Below the pieces are notes generated by a model. It was not told where the DNA came from, did not search any database, and saw only the letters and a program-made list of their open reading frames with translations. DNA of 64,000 bases. It comes from Nocardioides mangrovi (GTDB lineage: Bacteria; Actinomycetota; Actinomycetes; Propionibacteriales; Nocardioidaceae). This document shows, in pieces, positions 1 to 9,483 of this stretch; position 1 is the stretch's first letter; each line of letters begins with the position of its first letter. The stretch covers positions 992,001-1,056,000 of the forward strand of contig NZ_JAIQZJ010000001.1 in the NCBI RefSeq assembly GCF_020073815.1. Direction: 5' to 3'. The position numbers were made by a program, and so were the translations under genes.

Positions 1-105
1 CAGGCCGACGCCCGGCGCGTCGGTGCCGATCGCCGCGAGCAGGTCGGTCAACGCACGGATCTCGGCGTCGCGCCCGAGGAGACCCGGCCCGGTCGTGGTG
101 GTCAC
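1..105 (-). CDS. N-terminus of an AAA-ATPase-type (LuxR/MalT-like) regulator, truncated by window edge
   Basis: Only 35 codons are visible, from a GTG at 105 running off the left edge. The peptide contains LLGRDAEIRAL, the short element that precedes the P-loop in large ATP-dependent LuxR/MalT-type regulators. No Walker motif is visible yet, so the assignment rests on this N-terminal signature alone. It starts 33 bp after the stop of the membrane/reductase gene on the same strand, so the two may be co-transcribed. It could also belong to another STAND-type ATPase. Confidence 0.45.
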   Translation of the reverse strand, partial: MTTTTGPGLLGRDAEIRALTDLLAAIGTDAPGVGL

Positions 106-138
106 CGCACGAGCATCAGGCCATGGGAGCGTTCCCGT

Positions 139-1158
139 CTACCGATCCGCTCGATCTGCCCCCACCCGGAGGAGGACCAGGGGCTGTCCCTCGGTGACCG
201 AGGCGTCCGGCCAGCGCTCGACGTACGCCGCGAGCGCGCCCGCGTAGTCGACGTCGCCGGGCTCCACCAGCCGCGCCGTCGCGGGCGCCCAGACACCCTC
301 GCGCAGCACCTCGACCGAGGTCGCGACGCGGTCGAGGTTGCGCCACCAGGTCTTGCGCTCGGGGCGGCCGGGGACGAGCACCAGACCGCCCGGAGCCAGG
401 GCGTACTGCACGGGGAAGCGGAAGGTCCGGCCCGACGTCCGGCCGCGCACCGCGAGGCCGACAAGGGAGCCCTGCAGGCCCGCCGGGTGCCGCGACGCGA
501 GCCGGCGGAGCATCCAGCGGCTCGACACGGACGGTCCGGAGAGGCTGGGCAGGAAGGGTGCGGTCAGGCCACCGAGCACACCGCCCGCGACGACACCGGT
601 CGCCGTCCCGGTCGCGAGCACCGTCCACGTCGGCCAGCTCGCGTCGGGTGCGGTGGCACCGACGAAGATCACCGCCATGACCACGGGCCAGGCCGCGGCG
701 TTGGCGACCGTCCACCGTCGGGGATGCCGGACGACGCCCCGCAGGGCGGTCGCCTGGGCCGCGCCGAGCACCGGGCCCAGCACCAGTCCCAGGGCCGCTG
801 CCCCGAGGACGACGAGCAGCATCGGAGGCTGCTCGGCTTCGCCTCCACCGACGGCCGACGGCGCCGACGCCGCGGCCCAGCCCAGCCCGGCGACGAGCAC
901 CGTCACCGCCAGGTAGCGCGCTCGGGACAGGCCGGGGGCGATGCGGCCGAGGACGGCGCCCTGGGCGACACCCAGGGCCACTCCCTCCACCAGCCCGCCC
1001 GCCACGACGACGGCCAGGGCCGCCGCTGCCGCCATCCCGTCGGCCAGCACCGCCGCTCCCGCCGCGGCCGTCATCCCGACCGTCTCGGCCATCGCGCAGG
1101 CGACGACCCAGGACCGGTAGGGAGTGGCCCGCTCGGAGCGGACGGTGGTCTCGAGCAC
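139..1158 (-). CDS. Membrane protein with C-terminal deazaflavin (F420)-dependent reductase-like domain
   Basis: The protein has 339 residues from a GTG start. Residues 20-205 form several Ala/Val/Gly-rich hydrophobic segments separated by short loops, so this half is probably an integral membrane domain. Residues 225-330 carry the pattern GRTSGRTFRFPV followed by a Trp-Trp-Arg-Asn segment. That is typical of the small split-barrel nitroreductase/FDOR proteins that bind deazaflavin F420. Family members are usually about 130-150 residues and soluble, so the membrane extension is unusual. The substrate is unknown. The next gene on the strand is the truncated regulator, 33 bp downstream. Confidence 0.6.
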   Translation of the reverse strand: MLETTVRSERATPYRSWVVACAMAETVGMTAAAGAAVLADGMAAAAALAVVVAGGLVEGVALGVAQGAVLGRIAPGLSRARYLAVTVLVAGLGWAAASAPSAVGGGEAEQPPMLLVVLGAAALGLVLGPVLGAAQATALRGVVRHPRRWTVANAAAWPVVMAVIFVGATAPDASWPTWTVLATGTATGVVAGGVLGGLTAPFLPSLSGPSVSSRWMLRRLASRHPAGLQGSLVGLAVRGRTSGRTFRFPVQYALAPGGLVLVPGRPERKTWWRNLDRVATSVEVLREGVWAPATARLVEPGDVDYAGALAAYVERWPDASVTEGQPLVLLRVGADRADR

Positions 1159-1222
1159 GACACCAGTCCACGCCTCGCGCCGCGGAGCGGTCAGGGTCGA
1201 AGGTCCTCGGTCGAGGTGCCGG

Positions 1223-2242
1223 TCAGCCGAGCGAGAAGGTGGCGAGGACCGCGTCGTGGTCGGAGGCCAGCTCGCGGGTCGACTGGGCGGTCGGCGTGAT
1301 CCCCGCGGTGTGGAAGACGTAGTCGATGGTGTTGCCGCCGTGGTCGCCGGTGCCGCCCGCCGGGACGCCGAAGGTGTCGTACGTCGAGGTCAGCCCGGCG
1401 GCCGCGAGACCGGTGCCCGGCCAGAGCGGGCCGTGGTAGCCGGCGTTGAAGTCGCCGCCGACGAGCACCGGGCCGCTCGTCTCGAGCTCGTGGACGAGGT
1501 CGGCGAGGCCGGCGACGAAGATCGGCAGCAGGCCCGCCGTACGCCGCAGCGTCGGAGCGGGGTGGGCGGAGACGACGGTGACGACCTGGCCGGCGGCGTT
1601 GCGCAGGGTGACCCAGTTGACCGCTCGCTCGCCCCACTTCACCTTGCGGGTCGTCAGCCAGCGGCTGCCCTCGTCGACCGCGGTCCACCGGTCGGTGCGC
1701 CAGAGCACGGGCGTCTCGGCGAGGTAGGGCGACCCGGTCGCGCGGTAGGAGGTGTAGCCCGCCGGCCGGATCTGGGTGTCGGTGCGGTGGCCGGCCTCGT
1801 TGAGCGTGACGAAGTCGGGCTGTGTGGAGACGACGGCCGCGAGGTCCTGCGCGAAGGACGTGGCGGACATGCCCTGGTAGAGGTTCGCCTGGGTGATCGC
1901 GATCGTGGCCGGGCCGGCGGGGGCGGTCGGGCTGGGTGTCGACGCGGGCGTCGACCCCACGCGGGCGGCGGTCCGGGGCACGACCACCGGCTGGCCGGCG
2001 ACGGGTGCGCTCGGGGTACCGGCGGACGGCGCGGCGGGGGTCGGGCTCAGGTGCAGGGTCGCACCCTGCCGGACCGGGGCGGGCTCGGGCGTGAAGGGCG
2101 CGATCGAGGGCGCCGGGGCGACGACCGCCTGCTGGTCGGCCGCCGACGACGCGAGGTGCCAGCGCACGACATCGCCGCCCACGACTCCGACCCCGGTGAT
2201 CGCCGAGGCGATGACCAGGGGGACGAGGACGCGGTCGAGCAC
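1223..2242 (-). CDS. Secreted or membrane-anchored endonuclease/exonuclease/phosphatase-family protein
   Basis: The protein has 339 residues from a GTG start. A hydrophobic segment near residues 5-25 should act as a signal anchor. It is followed by a Pro/Ala/Thr-rich low-complexity linker to about residue 115, so the catalytic domain lies outside the membrane. The domain from about 115 has the family landmarks: QANLYQG at the start, a LNEAG metal-ligand motif, SAHPAP, GGDFNAG with the Asp-Phe-Asn signature, and a terminal ASDHDAV. All catalytic positions look intact. The natural substrate (DNA, phosphodiester or lipid head group) cannot be told from the sequence. Confidence 0.8.
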   Translation of the reverse strand: MLDRVLVPLVIASAITGVGVVGGDVVRWHLASSAADQQAVVAPAPSIAPFTPEPAPVRQGATLHLSPTPAAPSAGTPSAPVAGQPVVVPRTAARVGSTPASTPSPTAPAGPATIAITQANLYQGMSATSFAQDLAAVVSTQPDFVTLNEAGHRTDTQIRPAGYTSYRATGSPYLAETPVLWRTDRWTAVDEGSRWLTTRKVKWGERAVNWVTLRNAAGQVVTVVSAHPAPTLRRTAGLLPIFVAGLADLVHELETSGPVLVGGDFNAGYHGPLWPGTGLAAAGLTSTYDTFGVPAGGTGDHGGNTIDYVFHTAGITPTAQSTRELASDHDAVLATFSLG

Positions 2243-2266
2243 GTCCTGGTTATCGGTCGCTGCGGC

Positions 2267-2641
2267 TCAGACCTGAGGGGCGGAGACCTTCACGAGGATC
2301 CAGTTGCGCGGGTTGCCGTGCATCGCGGTGCGGGTCAGCGCGAAGATGCCGGTGAGCCGCTCGCCGTGCAGGTCGACCTTGATGTGGCCCGCCTCGATCG
2401 CGGTCGCGGCGTCGGGCTCGGTCAGGTTGTCGTAGGTCCCGCGGTCCCAGGTCGACTTGTGGTCGTCCTCGTAGTCGGCGTGCGCGAGCTCGTGGTCGTC
2501 GACGTGGACGGCCAGCCGCTTGATGTGCGGGTCGGTCGACGGCTCCTTCGGCACCGCCCAGGACACCAGCACGCCGTCGACCTCGAGCCGCAGGTCCCAG
2601 TGCAGCGTCGTGGCCTGGTGCTGCTGGACGACGAAGATCAT
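2267..2641 (-). CDS. Stand-alone LigD-type 3'-phosphoesterase (PE) domain protein
   Basis: The protein has 124 residues and starts at an ATG that overlaps the amidohydrolase stop by 4 bp (ATGA), so it is translationally coupled. It matches the N-terminal PE domain of bacterial DNA ligase D: FVVQQHQATTLHWDLRLE near the start, then SWAVPKEPS, a HVDDHELAHADY His cluster, and WILVK near the end. In LigD this domain trims 3'-phosphates and 3'-ribonucleotides at double-strand breaks. Here it is a separate small protein, and the polymerase and ligase parts are encoded about 49 kb away at 50.8-53.4 kb. Length fits a lone PE domain. Confidence 0.85.
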   Translation of the reverse strand: MIFVVQQHQATTLHWDLRLEVDGVLVSWAVPKEPSTDPHIKRLAVHVDDHELAHADYEDDHKSTWDRGTYDNLTEPDAATAIEAGHIKVDLHGERLTGIFALTRTAMHGNPRNWILVKVSAPQV

Positions 2642-3519
2642 CGGTCCCGCCCCAGGAGCGCGTGCCCGTTGTCCCAGCAGACCGCGCGCAGCCAGTCGTC
2701 GCCGAGGTCGAGCCGGGCCAGCCCCTCCAGCTGGTGGGCGTAGGGGTAGGGGATGGTCGGGAAGTCGCTGCCGAGCAGCACCTTGCCGGCGAGGCCGAGG
2801 TCGCGGACCCGCGGCACGAGCTCGTCGGGGTAGGGCGGGAAGAAGTCGGTGAAGACCATCGTGGTGTCGAGGCGCACCTCGTCGTACCGCTCGGCGAGGG
2901 CGAGGAAGTCCGCGCACTCCGGCGCGCCCATGTGCGCGATCACCAGCCGCAGCCGCGGGAAGCGGCGCAGGAGTCGCTCGGTCGAGGCGGGACCGGTGAA
3001 CTCGTTGCCGACGGGACCGGAGCCGGCGTGCACCACGATCGGCGTCCCGGCGTCCTCGAGCGCGCCCCAGACGCCGTCGAGGAGCGGGTCGTCGGCGTGG
3101 AACTCCCCCACCTGCAGGTGCACCTTGAAGATCTCGACGCCCGCGGCGATCCGCTCTCCGACGTACGACGCCGCCTCGGGCTCGGGGAAGAACGTCGCCG
3201 ACCACAGCGACTCCGGCACGTCGCGGGCGAAGCCGGCCGCCCAGTCGTTGAGGTACTCCGCGACGCCGGGCTTGTGGGCGTAGGGCAGCGTCGGGAAGTG
3301 CCGGATCCCCATCGCGCGCAGGAGCTCGACCCGCTCGGCGTGGTCCTGCCGGTAGCGGATCGGCCACTCCCGGCCGATCTTCGGGCCGGCCGCGTCGAAG
3401 ACGGCGTAGACCGCGCGCTGGATGTTCGGCGGCAGGAAGTGCACGTGCACGTCGACGAGGCCGGGCAGCCCGAGCGACTCCCAGAAGCGGCGTACGGCGG
3501 GGGCGTCCGCCTCAGTCAC
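2638..3519 (-). CDS. Amidohydrolase-family metal-dependent hydrolase
   Basis: The protein has 293 residues from a GTG start. The N-terminal VDVHVHF motif supplies the first metal-binding His pair of the amidohydrolase_2 fold. KVHLQVG and IVVHAGSG follow in the middle, then a VIAHMG segment, and [11 protein letters not shown] carries the conserved Asp. This is the pattern of ACMSD-like or 'TIM-barrel metal-dependent hydrolase' proteins that act on small organic acids. The start codon overlaps the smpB stop by 8 bp, and the stop overlaps the PE-domain start by 4 bp, so the three genes form one unit. No substrate can be named. Confidence 0.8.
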   Translation of the reverse strand: MTEADAPAVRRFWESLGLPGLVDVHVHFLPPNIQRAVYAVFDAAGPKIGREWPIRYRQDHAERVELLRAMGIRHFPTLPYAHKPGVAEYLNDWAAGFARDVPESLWSATFFPEPEAASYVGERIAAGVEIFKVHLQVGEFHADDPLLDGVWGALEDAGTPIVVHAGSGPVGNEFTGPASTERLLRRFPRLRLVIAHMGAPECADFLALAERYDEVRLDTTMVFTDFFPPYPDELVPRVRDLGLAGKVLLGSDFPTIPYPYAHQLEGLARLDLGDDWLRAVCWDNGHALLGRDR

Positions 3520-3991
3520 TCATGCCCTTGAGCCGGCGTCCGACGGCCTGCTCGGTCTCGCGGTTGGCCTGGCGCTCGGCGAGCGCGGCGCGCTTGTCCC
3601 ACGACTTCTTGCCCTTGGCGAGCGCGATCTCGACCTTGGCCCGGCCGTCCTTGAAGTAGAGGGACAGCGGGACGACCGTGAGGCCCTTCTCGTTGACCCG
3701 GCGCTCGATCTTGTCGATCTCGACCCGGTTGAGGAGCAGCTTGCGCTTGCGGCGGGCGGCGTGGTTGGTCCACGTGCCGTTGGCGTACTCCGGGATGTGC
3801 ACGCCGTGCAGCCAGGCCTCGTGGCCGTCGATGTCGACGAACCCGTCGACGAGGGACGCGCGCCCCTGACGCAGCGACTTCACCTCGGTGCCCTGGAGGA
3901 CCAGGCCCGCCTCGTAGGTGTCCTCGATGAGGTAGTCGTGCCGCGCCTTCTTGTTCTGCGCGATGAGCTTGCGCCCCTCTTCCCTGGCCAT
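3512..3991 (-). CDS. smpB: SsrA-binding protein SmpB
   Basis: The 159-residue length is typical. SmpB binds tmRNA and delivers it to ribosomes stalled on broken mRNAs. The diagnostic stretches are present: [11 protein letters not shown] at the start, [15 protein letters not shown], and a basic C-terminal tail with GKKSWDKR that reaches into the decoding centre. It lies directly downstream of the M23 hydrolase and ftsEX, the usual actinobacterial neighbourhood. I do not see ssrA (tmRNA) in the gaps on either side. Confidence 0.97.
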   Translation of the reverse strand: MAREEGRKLIAQNKKARHDYLIEDTYEAGLVLQGTEVKSLRQGRASLVDGFVDIDGHEAWLHGVHIPEYANGTWTNHAARRKRKLLLNRVEIDKIERRVNEKGLTVVPLSLYFKDGRAKVEIALAKGKKSWDKRAALAERQANRETEQAVGRRLKGMSD

Positions 3992-4022
3992 CCCACCATT
4001 CTCCCAGGTCGGGGCAATCCGG

Positions 4023-5282
4023 TTACGGCAGCCAGTTCATCGGGTCGACGGCGGTGCCGTTGACCAGGATCGTGAAGTGGAGGTGGCAGCCGGTGGACCA
4101 GCCGGTGGAGCCGACGTACCCGACGGTCTCGCCCTGGGTGACGTGGTCGCCGACGTTCACGCGGTAGCTGGTGGCGTGGTTGTAGACGGCGGTGACGTTC
4201 TTGCCGTTGATCTGGCCGAGGCTGACGTAGAGGCGGTTGCCGTAGACGTCCGACCAGTACTTCTCGATCACGGTGCCGCCGGCGATCGCCTTCATCGGCT
4301 CGCCGCAGGAGACGCCGAAGTCGGTCCCGTCGTGCAGGCCCCAGTAGTGGTAGATCGGATGGATCCGCCAGCCGAACGGCGAGGTGACGACCCCGGGGAC
4401 GGGGCGGATGAAGAGGCCGTTGGTCGGGCCGGTGTAGCCGCCGCGGGCGCGCCGCGCCTGGGCCAGGATCTTCTGCCGGATCCGCTGCTCGCGCTGCTTG
4501 GCCCGGTGGAGCGCGCGGAGATCCTTCTGCCGGGCGTCGCGGGCGTCGGACTGCGCGGCCCGCCGGTCCTGGACGAGGTCGCGGACCCGGTCGCGGGCCT
4601 CGCGGGTCTCCTGGTGCAGCGCCTGCATCGTGACGAGGTGGTCGGCGGCGGCCTGCCGCTGGACCTCGACCTCGTCGCGGGCGTCCTGGACCTGGCGCTC
4701 CCGGACCTGGAGCAGCACCTCGGCGGCGTGGAGGTCGTCGTACGCCGCGGTCTGCTTGCCGACGATGACGCTGTGCGCCTCCTCGCGCCGGGTGAGGTCC
4801 GCGGTCGACCGGGAGTTGAGCAGGGCCCCGAAGGCGATCAGGTCGGGGTCGCCCTGCTCGTAGATGTCGGTGATCGTGTCGGTGACGGTCTGGCGCTGCT
4901 CCTCGAGCGCGGCCTGCCCGTCGGCCAGGTCCTGCTCGGCGGTGGCCAGCTTGGACTCGGCGGCGGCGAGCTTCTCCTGCATGTCGCGGTCGCGGACCTT
5001 CGCCGCGTCGAGCCGCGTCGAGGCCGACTGGTACGCCGCGCGGGCGCCGTCGAGCTGCTTCTGCGCCGAGTCGAGGGCGGCCTGGGCCTTGCGGAGCCGG
5101 CTGCTCGACTCGTCGAGGTCGCGCTGCGCGTGGTGGATCTTCGACTGCGCGTGCTGCTGCCGGTCCTTCAGCTGGTGCGGATCGGCGCTGGCCAAGGGGA
5201 TGGCCACCGCGCCCACGGCCAGCGCGCAGACCGTGGTGGCCGCGAGCAGGCGAGGGCTGGCGGTACGGGGGAAGAGACGCAC
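4023..5282 (-). CDS. Secreted coiled-coil M23 peptidase, likely FtsEX-activated murein hydrolase
   Basis: The protein has 419 residues from a GTG start. A signal peptide occupies residues 1-33, ending near PLASAD. Residues 36-275 are a long heptad-rich coiled coil, and the C-terminal ~140 residues are an M23 (lysostaphin/LytM) domain with [17 protein letters not shown] and HLHFTI, so the zinc ligands are present. This is the EnvC/RipC/PcsB design, in which the coiled coil contacts FtsX and ATP hydrolysis by FtsE releases the hydrolase for septal peptidoglycan cleavage. Its position 55 bp after ftsX on the same strand supports that partnership. The catalytic motifs look intact, so it is probably an active enzyme and not only an activator. 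Confidence 0.9.
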   Translation of the reverse strand: MRLFPRTASPRLLAATTVCALAVGAVAIPLASADPHQLKDRQQHAQSKIHHAQRDLDESSSRLRKAQAALDSAQKQLDGARAAYQSASTRLDAAKVRDRDMQEKLAAAESKLATAEQDLADGQAALEEQRQTVTDTITDIYEQGDPDLIAFGALLNSRSTADLTRREEAHSVIVGKQTAAYDDLHAAEVLLQVRERQVQDARDEVEVQRQAAADHLVTMQALHQETREARDRVRDLVQDRRAAQSDARDARQKDLRALHRAKQREQRIRQKILAQARRARGGYTGPTNGLFIRPVPGVVTSPFGWRIHPIYHYWGLHDGTDFGVSCGEPMKAIAGGTVIEKYWSDVYGNRLYVSLGQINGKNVTAVYNHATSYRVNVGDHVTQGETVGYVGSTGWSTGCHLHFTILVNGTAVDPMNWLP

Positions 5283-5337
5283 CGGGCTGCCTTCACGTGT
5301 TCGGGGAAGTGAACGCGACGACGGTAACCCGCCGGAT

Positions 5338-6249
5338 TCAGGTTCTGAGGGATTTGCGGCTGACCAGGAGTGTCGGCACCAGCGTGAGCACCGGCGCGAT
5401 GATCGCGATCCGGACCGCGGCGTACCAGAAGGCCGACCAGTCGATCCACGGGATGAAGCCGACCGACTCCCGCAGCCGGTCCTCGAGGCCGAACTGCATG
5501 ACGGCCGCGAGGGTCCCGCCGACCAGCAGCACGGAGATCGCGGCGGTCACGATCGCCTCGAGCAGGAACGGCAGCCGGATGTAGAGGGACGACGCACCGA
5601 CCAGCCGCATGATGCCGATCTCGCGGCGGCGGGCGAAGACCGCGAGGCGGATGGTGTTGGCCACCAGCAGGAGCGCCGCCACGACCAGGACGACGGCGAT
5701 GACGGCCGAGAGGATCTGCATCAGCCGCATGCTCTTGAGGATCGGGCCCACGACGTCGCGCTGGTCACGGACGCTGCTGACGCCGTCGAGGCCGATGACC
5801 GCGCTGGTGATGCCTTGGTACTGGTCGGGGTCCTTGAGGGTGATCCAGATCGACTCGGGCATGTCGTCCGCGGTCGCGGCCGGGTTGGGGCCCTCGAACT
5901 TCTCCGGACCGAGGAGCTCCTTGACCTTCTCGAAGGCCTCCTCCTTGGTCTCGAAGTGGTAGTCCGCGACCTCGGGGCTCTCGTCGACGACCTTCGCGAT
6001 CGCCTGCTTCTGGGCGTCGGTGACCTCGCCGGTGCAGGACGGGTTGTCGTCGCGCGCCTTGCACAGGAACGCCGTGATCTGGAGCTCGGAGCCCCACTGG
6101 TCCCGCGCCTTGTCCGACTGCTCGTGGATCAGCAGGCCGAAGCCGACCAGGGTCAGGGACACGAACAGGGTGAGGATCACCGCGATGTGCATCGACAGGT
6201 TGCGGCGCAGGCTCTGGCGGAGCTCGGAGAAGACGTAGCGAAGCTGCAT
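5338..6249 (-). CDS. ftsX: Cell-division permease FtsX
   Basis: The protein has 303 residues. FtsX is the membrane half of FtsEX, which couples division-site signals to peptidoglycan hydrolases. One N-terminal transmembrane segment (about residues 22-44) is followed by an extracytoplasmic domain of roughly 120 residues with two cysteines (KARDDNPSC region). Three C-terminal membrane segments then include the VANTIRLAVFARRREIGIMRLVG coupling region. It lies between ftsE (31 bp upstream) and the coiled-coil M23 hydrolase (downstream). Confidence 0.95.
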   Translation of the reverse strand: MQLRYVFSELRQSLRRNLSMHIAVILTLFVSLTLVGFGLLIHEQSDKARDQWGSELQITAFLCKARDDNPSCTGEVTDAQKQAIAKVVDESPEVADYHFETKEEAFEKVKELLGPEKFEGPNPAATADDMPESIWITLKDPDQYQGITSAVIGLDGVSSVRDQRDVVGPILKSMRLMQILSAVIAVVLVVAALLLVANTIRLAVFARRREIGIMRLVGASSLYIRLPFLLEAIVTAAISVLLVGGTLAAVMQFGLEDRLRESVGFIPWIDWSAFWYAAVRIAIIAPVLTLVPTLLVSRKSLRT

Positions 6250-6280
6250 GGGTGAGAAGTCGTCCTTGGGTCGGGAGTGC

Positions 6281-6970
6281 TCAGTGCTGGAAGCCGTAGA
6301 CGCCCTGCGCCTGGTCGCGGACCACCCGGCCGTGGTCGAGCTCGATGACGCGCTTGCGCATCTGGTCGACGATGCCGGCGTCGTGGGTGGCCATCAGCAC
6401 GGTGGTGCCGGTGCGGTTGATCCGGTCGAGCAGCTTCATGATCCCGACCGAGGTGCTCGGGTCGAGGTTGCCGGTGGGCTCGTCGGCGATGAGGATCTGC
6501 GGCCGGTTGACGAACGCGCGGGCGATCGCGACCCGCTGCTGCTCGCCGCCGGACAGCTCGTCGGGGAGCCGGTCGCCCTTGCCCTCGAGGCCGACCAGCT
6601 CGAGCGTCTCGGGGACCAGCCGCCGGATCTCGGTCCGCGAGCGGCCGATCACCTGGAGCGCGAACGCGACGTTCTCGTTGACGGTCTTGTTGTTGAGCAG
6701 CCGGAAGTCCTGGAAGACGGTGCCGATCTGCCGGCGCATCCGCGGGACCTTCCAGCTGGCGAGCCGGTTGATCTCCTTGCCCGCGACGTAGACCCGCCCG
6801 GCGGTGGGGCGGTACTCCCGGAGCACCAGCCGCAGGAAGGTCGACTTGCCCGAGCCGGAGGTGCCGACGAGGAAGACGAACTCCCCCTTCTCGACATCGA
6901 CCGACACCTGGTCGAGCGCAGGGGCCACCTGGCCGGCGTAGGTCTTGACGACCTTCTCGAAGCGGATCAC
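6281..6970 (-). CDS. ftsE: Cell-division ATP-binding protein FtsE
   Basis: The start is placed at the GTG at 6970, giving 229 residues, the standard FtsE length. A longer in-frame extension upstream reads into unrelated sequence. Walker A is GTSGSGKST (residues 36-44), the signature [14 protein letters not shown] is intact and Walker B is [26 protein letters not shown] and [13 protein letters not shown] are FtsE-specific. In most actinobacteria ftsE directly follows prfB; here about 2.6 kb with three genes separates them. Confidence 0.97.
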   Translation of the reverse strand: MIRFEKVVKTYAGQVAPALDQVSVDVEKGEFVFLVGTSGSGKSTFLRLVLREYRPTAGRVYVAGKEINRLASWKVPRMRRQIGTVFQDFRLLNNKTVNENVAFALQVIGRSRTEIRRLVPETLELVGLEGKGDRLPDELSGGEQQRVAIARAFVNRPQILIADEPTGNLDPSTSVGIMKLLDRINRTGTTVLMATHDAGIVDQMRKRVIELDHGRVVRDQAQGVYGFQH

Positions 6971-7028
6971 GGGAATCGACGATAACCGCACCGCCTGAGC
7001 GCATCGCGGACCGCATAGGTTGTCGGGC

Positions 7029-7649
7029 GTGCCTCCCGTGTCCCGCCTCACGACCGTGGCCGCTCTCGGCGCGGTCGCGCTGCTCGTCGCGCTCGGGCTC
7101 GGCGGGTGCGACGACGGGGACTCCGGACCCACCAGCGCGCCCACGCCGTCGAGCACCCCACTGGACGACTTCGACTCCTCGGGGCTGGTCGTGGGCCGCA
7201 CCGGCTTCTGCGCCCGGGTCGCTCCCGCCGCAGTCGAGGAGGCGCTCGGCGGCTCCGTCACCGACAGCAGGACCTGGTCCAACGGCGACCGGGCCGAGGT
7301 CGAGCCAGGGGTGACCGACGTCGTGCACGAGTACGGCTGCTCGTGGACCTCGGACGGCGGCGAGGCGCGGGCCTGGGTCTTCGCGCCGCCGGTGACGATC
7401 CGGCAGGCGCGGGTGCTGGCGCGCTCCGCCGCAGGTCAGCGGGGCTGTACGACGATCGCGGACGCCCCGGCGTACGGCGCTCCGACGGCCGCGGTGCGCT
7501 GCCGCGCCGACGGAGCGGTGACGACCAGCTTCCACGGCCTCTTCGGCGACGCCTGGCTCTCCTGCTCCCTCACCACGCAGGACCGATCTGCCGCGATCCT
7601 CGAACGCGCGGGGCGGTGGTGTGTCACAGTCGCGCAGGCGTCGTCCTAG
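7029..7649 (+). CDS. Putative lipoprotein, DUF3558-like
   Basis: The protein has 206 residues from a GTG at 7029; GTG 7038 is equally possible. A hydrophobic segment ends in a lipobox-like LGLGGC, so the mature protein would be lipid-anchored with a Thr/Ser/Pro-rich spacer. Six further cysteines (FCARV, YGCSW, GCTTI, VRCRA, LSCSL, WCVTV) suggest disulfides outside the cell. The layout resembles the DUF3558 family of actinobacterial lipoproteins, but I cannot confirm the family. It is divergent from ftsE with only about 58 bp between starts. Confidence 0.6.
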   Translation: MPPVSRLTTVAALGAVALLVALGLGGCDDGDSGPTSAPTPSSTPLDDFDSSGLVVGRTGFCARVAPAAVEEALGGSVTDSRTWSNGDRAEVEPGVTDVVHEYGCSWTSDGGEARAWVFAPPVTIRQARVLARSAAGQRGCTTIADAPAYGAPTAAVRCRADGAVTTSFHGLFGDAWLSCSLTTQDRSAAILERAGRWCVTVAQASS

Positions 7650-7674
7650 GCGCCCCGATCTCGGAGGTTCCTGC

Positions 7675-8577
7675 GTGCGCCGTGCCCTGGCCGTCCTGCT
7701 GCTCGTCCCCGGCCTGCTGGCCGTCGCCCCCGCCGCCGAGGCGGTGCCGACCTGCGGCGGGAAGAAGGCCACGATGGTCTTCGGTGACGGCGATGACGAG
7801 GTGCAGGGCACCCGTGGCGACGACGTCATCGTGCTCGGAGGCGGTGACGACTTCTTCACCGGCGGCCGCGGCGGGTCCGACATCGTCTGCGGTGGGGCCG
7901 GGGACGACCACCTGCACGACGCGGACCGTGCCCGCGGCGGGAGGGACCTCTTCGACGGCGGGCCGGGCACGGACTCGCTGACCTTCGCCGGTCACGGCGT
8001 GCAGGTGTCGGTGCCGGCCGGGCAGGAGTCCGGCCACGAGAGCGACCGGTTTCGGCGCATCGAGGTCTACCACGGCACATCGGGCGATGACGTCTTCGCC
8101 GGCAGCAGCAGGGCCGAGACGTACGTCGACGAGGGTGGCGAGGACCTCGTCGACCTCGGCGGCGGCGATGACGTCGCGACCGTGACGGGGTCCGGATCCC
8201 TGAGCGCGGGCGCGGGCGACGACGAGATCGCGGTCTCCTTCGCCGCGGAGCCGAGCATCGCCGCGGGCCCGGGCGACGACATCGTCCAGATCGCCGCCTC
8301 GCGCCCGTCGGTCGACGGTGGGCCGGGCAACGACTTCGTCGGGTTCTGGTACGACGGCGAAGGCGTGATCGTCGACCTCGCTGCGGGAAGCGTCAGCCAG
8401 GCGACCTACGGCGACTTCGGGGCGCTCGCCTTCGAGAACGTCTTCGGCACGGCCGGCGACGACACGATCTACGGGACCGACGGCCCGAACATCCTCCAGG
8501 GAGGAGAGGGCACCGACACGATCGACGGTCGCGGCGGCGACGACGCCTGCGCGGGCGAGGTCGTCGTCAACTGCTGA
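7675..8577 (+). CDS. Secreted RTX-like calcium-binding repeat protein
   Basis: The start at GTG 7675 has a GGAGG sequence 7 bp upstream, giving 300 residues. A signal peptide ends near AEAVPTC. The rest is built from glycine/aspartate nonapeptide-type repeats (GDGDDEVQG, RGDDVIVLGGGDDFF, GGAGDDHLHD, AGDDTIYG, NILQGGEGTD). These form a calcium-loaded parallel beta-roll. No enzymatic domain is visible, so it may be a surface or matrix protein. Its 3' end overlaps the convergent MpaB-type gene by 11 bp. Confidence 0.75.
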   Translation: MRRALAVLLLVPGLLAVAPAAEAVPTCGGKKATMVFGDGDDEVQGTRGDDVIVLGGGDDFFTGGRGGSDIVCGGAGDDHLHDADRARGGRDLFDGGPGTDSLTFAGHGVQVSVPAGQESGHESDRFRRIEVYHGTSGDDVFAGSSRAETYVDEGGEDLVDLGGGDDVATVTGSGSLSAGAGDDEIAVSFAAEPSIAAGPGDDIVQIAASRPSVDGGPGNDFVGFWYDGEGVIVDLAAGSVSQATYGDFGALAFENVFGTAGDDTIYGTDGPNILQGGEGTDTIDGRGGDDACAGEVVVNC

Positions 8578-9472
8578 GCGGCTCCGCCGTGGCGTCGCCG
8601 TGGCGCACCGGGCAGCCCCGCTGGCCGGGCACCGGGAAGGTGCCGAGCTCCTCGACGCGGTAGCCGTCCGGGTAGCTGCGGATCTGGGGCAGGTCCTCGA
8701 CCAGCTTCGGCTCCTTGCGCGCCGGGAAGGCACGGAGCAGGAGCGCGCGGGCCTTGAGCGCGCCGCGCGACGCGGCGATCACCCACGCCGGCGGCGTGGC
8801 GTAGCGGAACGCGGCGCGCAGCGGCGGATCCATGAGCGACCGGCTGAAGACGCCCATCACCGGCCGGGCGATCCGTGGCTGGAAGCCGACCATCAGCGCG
8901 AGGGTGGCGTCGGCGACCCGGCGGCCGCCCTCGTCGTACGCGAAGTGCTCGGCCTCGTAGGAGTCCATCAGCTCCTCGAAGCCGGCGTAGGTCTCCGGGA
9001 TGTCCTGGATGCCCATGTGCCGGCCGAGGGTGCGGTAGTACTGCACGCTCGCCTCGAGCTCGATGGGCGTCAGCGGGCGCTTGCCGAAGTCGTCGAGCCA
9101 GCGCTTCGGGACCACGACGAAGGTGCTGAGCACGTAGCGGAACTCGTGGTTGGGGATGTCGTAGGCGCGGTGCATGGCGTTGATCCGGCGGATCGCGGCC
9201 TTGGACTCGGGGTCCTCGAAGCCCAGCCGGTTGGGCGGCTCGAGCAGCAGCGCGGTGTCGTCGTACCGCTTCTGCGTGCTGGCGGTGAACTCGCCCGTCT
9301 CGTCGAGCAGTCGGCCGATGCCGGGGACGGCGTAGGTGCGGAAGAGCGCGAAGCCGAGCGCTTGGTTCATGTCCCACGGGAACTCGTGGGCCACGACCTT
9401 GGCGTAGATGTCGACGTAGTCGGTCGCCGGGTCGAGCGCGTCGTTGTAGCGCCGCCAGTGGTCACGCCTCAT
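8567..9472 (-). CDS. Oxygenase MpaB-family protein (DUF2236)
   Basis: The protein has 301 residues. It matches the MpaB/latex-clearing-protein-like family of haem or metal oxygenases: AINAMHRAYDIPNHEFRYVL contains the conserved His cluster, and FEELMDSYEAEHFAY plus PPAWVIAASRG follow later. Family members cleave isoprenoid or similar double bonds in fungal MpaB and rubber oxygenase; the actinobacterial substrate is unknown. A KstR-type box lies 12-25 bp before the start codon, which suggests control by a steroid/lipid-responsive TetR repressor. Confidence 0.8.
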   Translation of the reverse strand: MRRDHWRRYNDALDPATDYVDIYAKVVAHEFPWDMNQALGFALFRTYAVPGIGRLLDETGEFTASTQKRYDDTALLLEPPNRLGFEDPESKAAIRRINAMHRAYDIPNHEFRYVLSTFVVVPKRWLDDFGKRPLTPIELEASVQYYRTLGRHMGIQDIPETYAGFEELMDSYEAEHFAYDEGGRRVADATLALMVGFQPRIARPVMGVFSRSLMDPPLRAAFRYATPPAWVIAASRGALKARALLLRAFPARKEPKLVEDLPQIRSYPDGYRVEELGTFPVPGQRGCPVRHGDATAEPLSS

Positions 9473-9483
9473 GCGGCCGACCC

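Noticed and set aside
1124..2743. Long opposite-strand open frames throughout the GC-rich parts
   Set aside because: They mirror convincing genes on the other strand, show Arg/Gly/Ala-rich composition typical of antisense frames and have no motifs.
3992..4022. ssrA (tmRNA) next to smpB
   Set aside because: The gaps around smpB are far too short and no tmRNA-like termini are seen.
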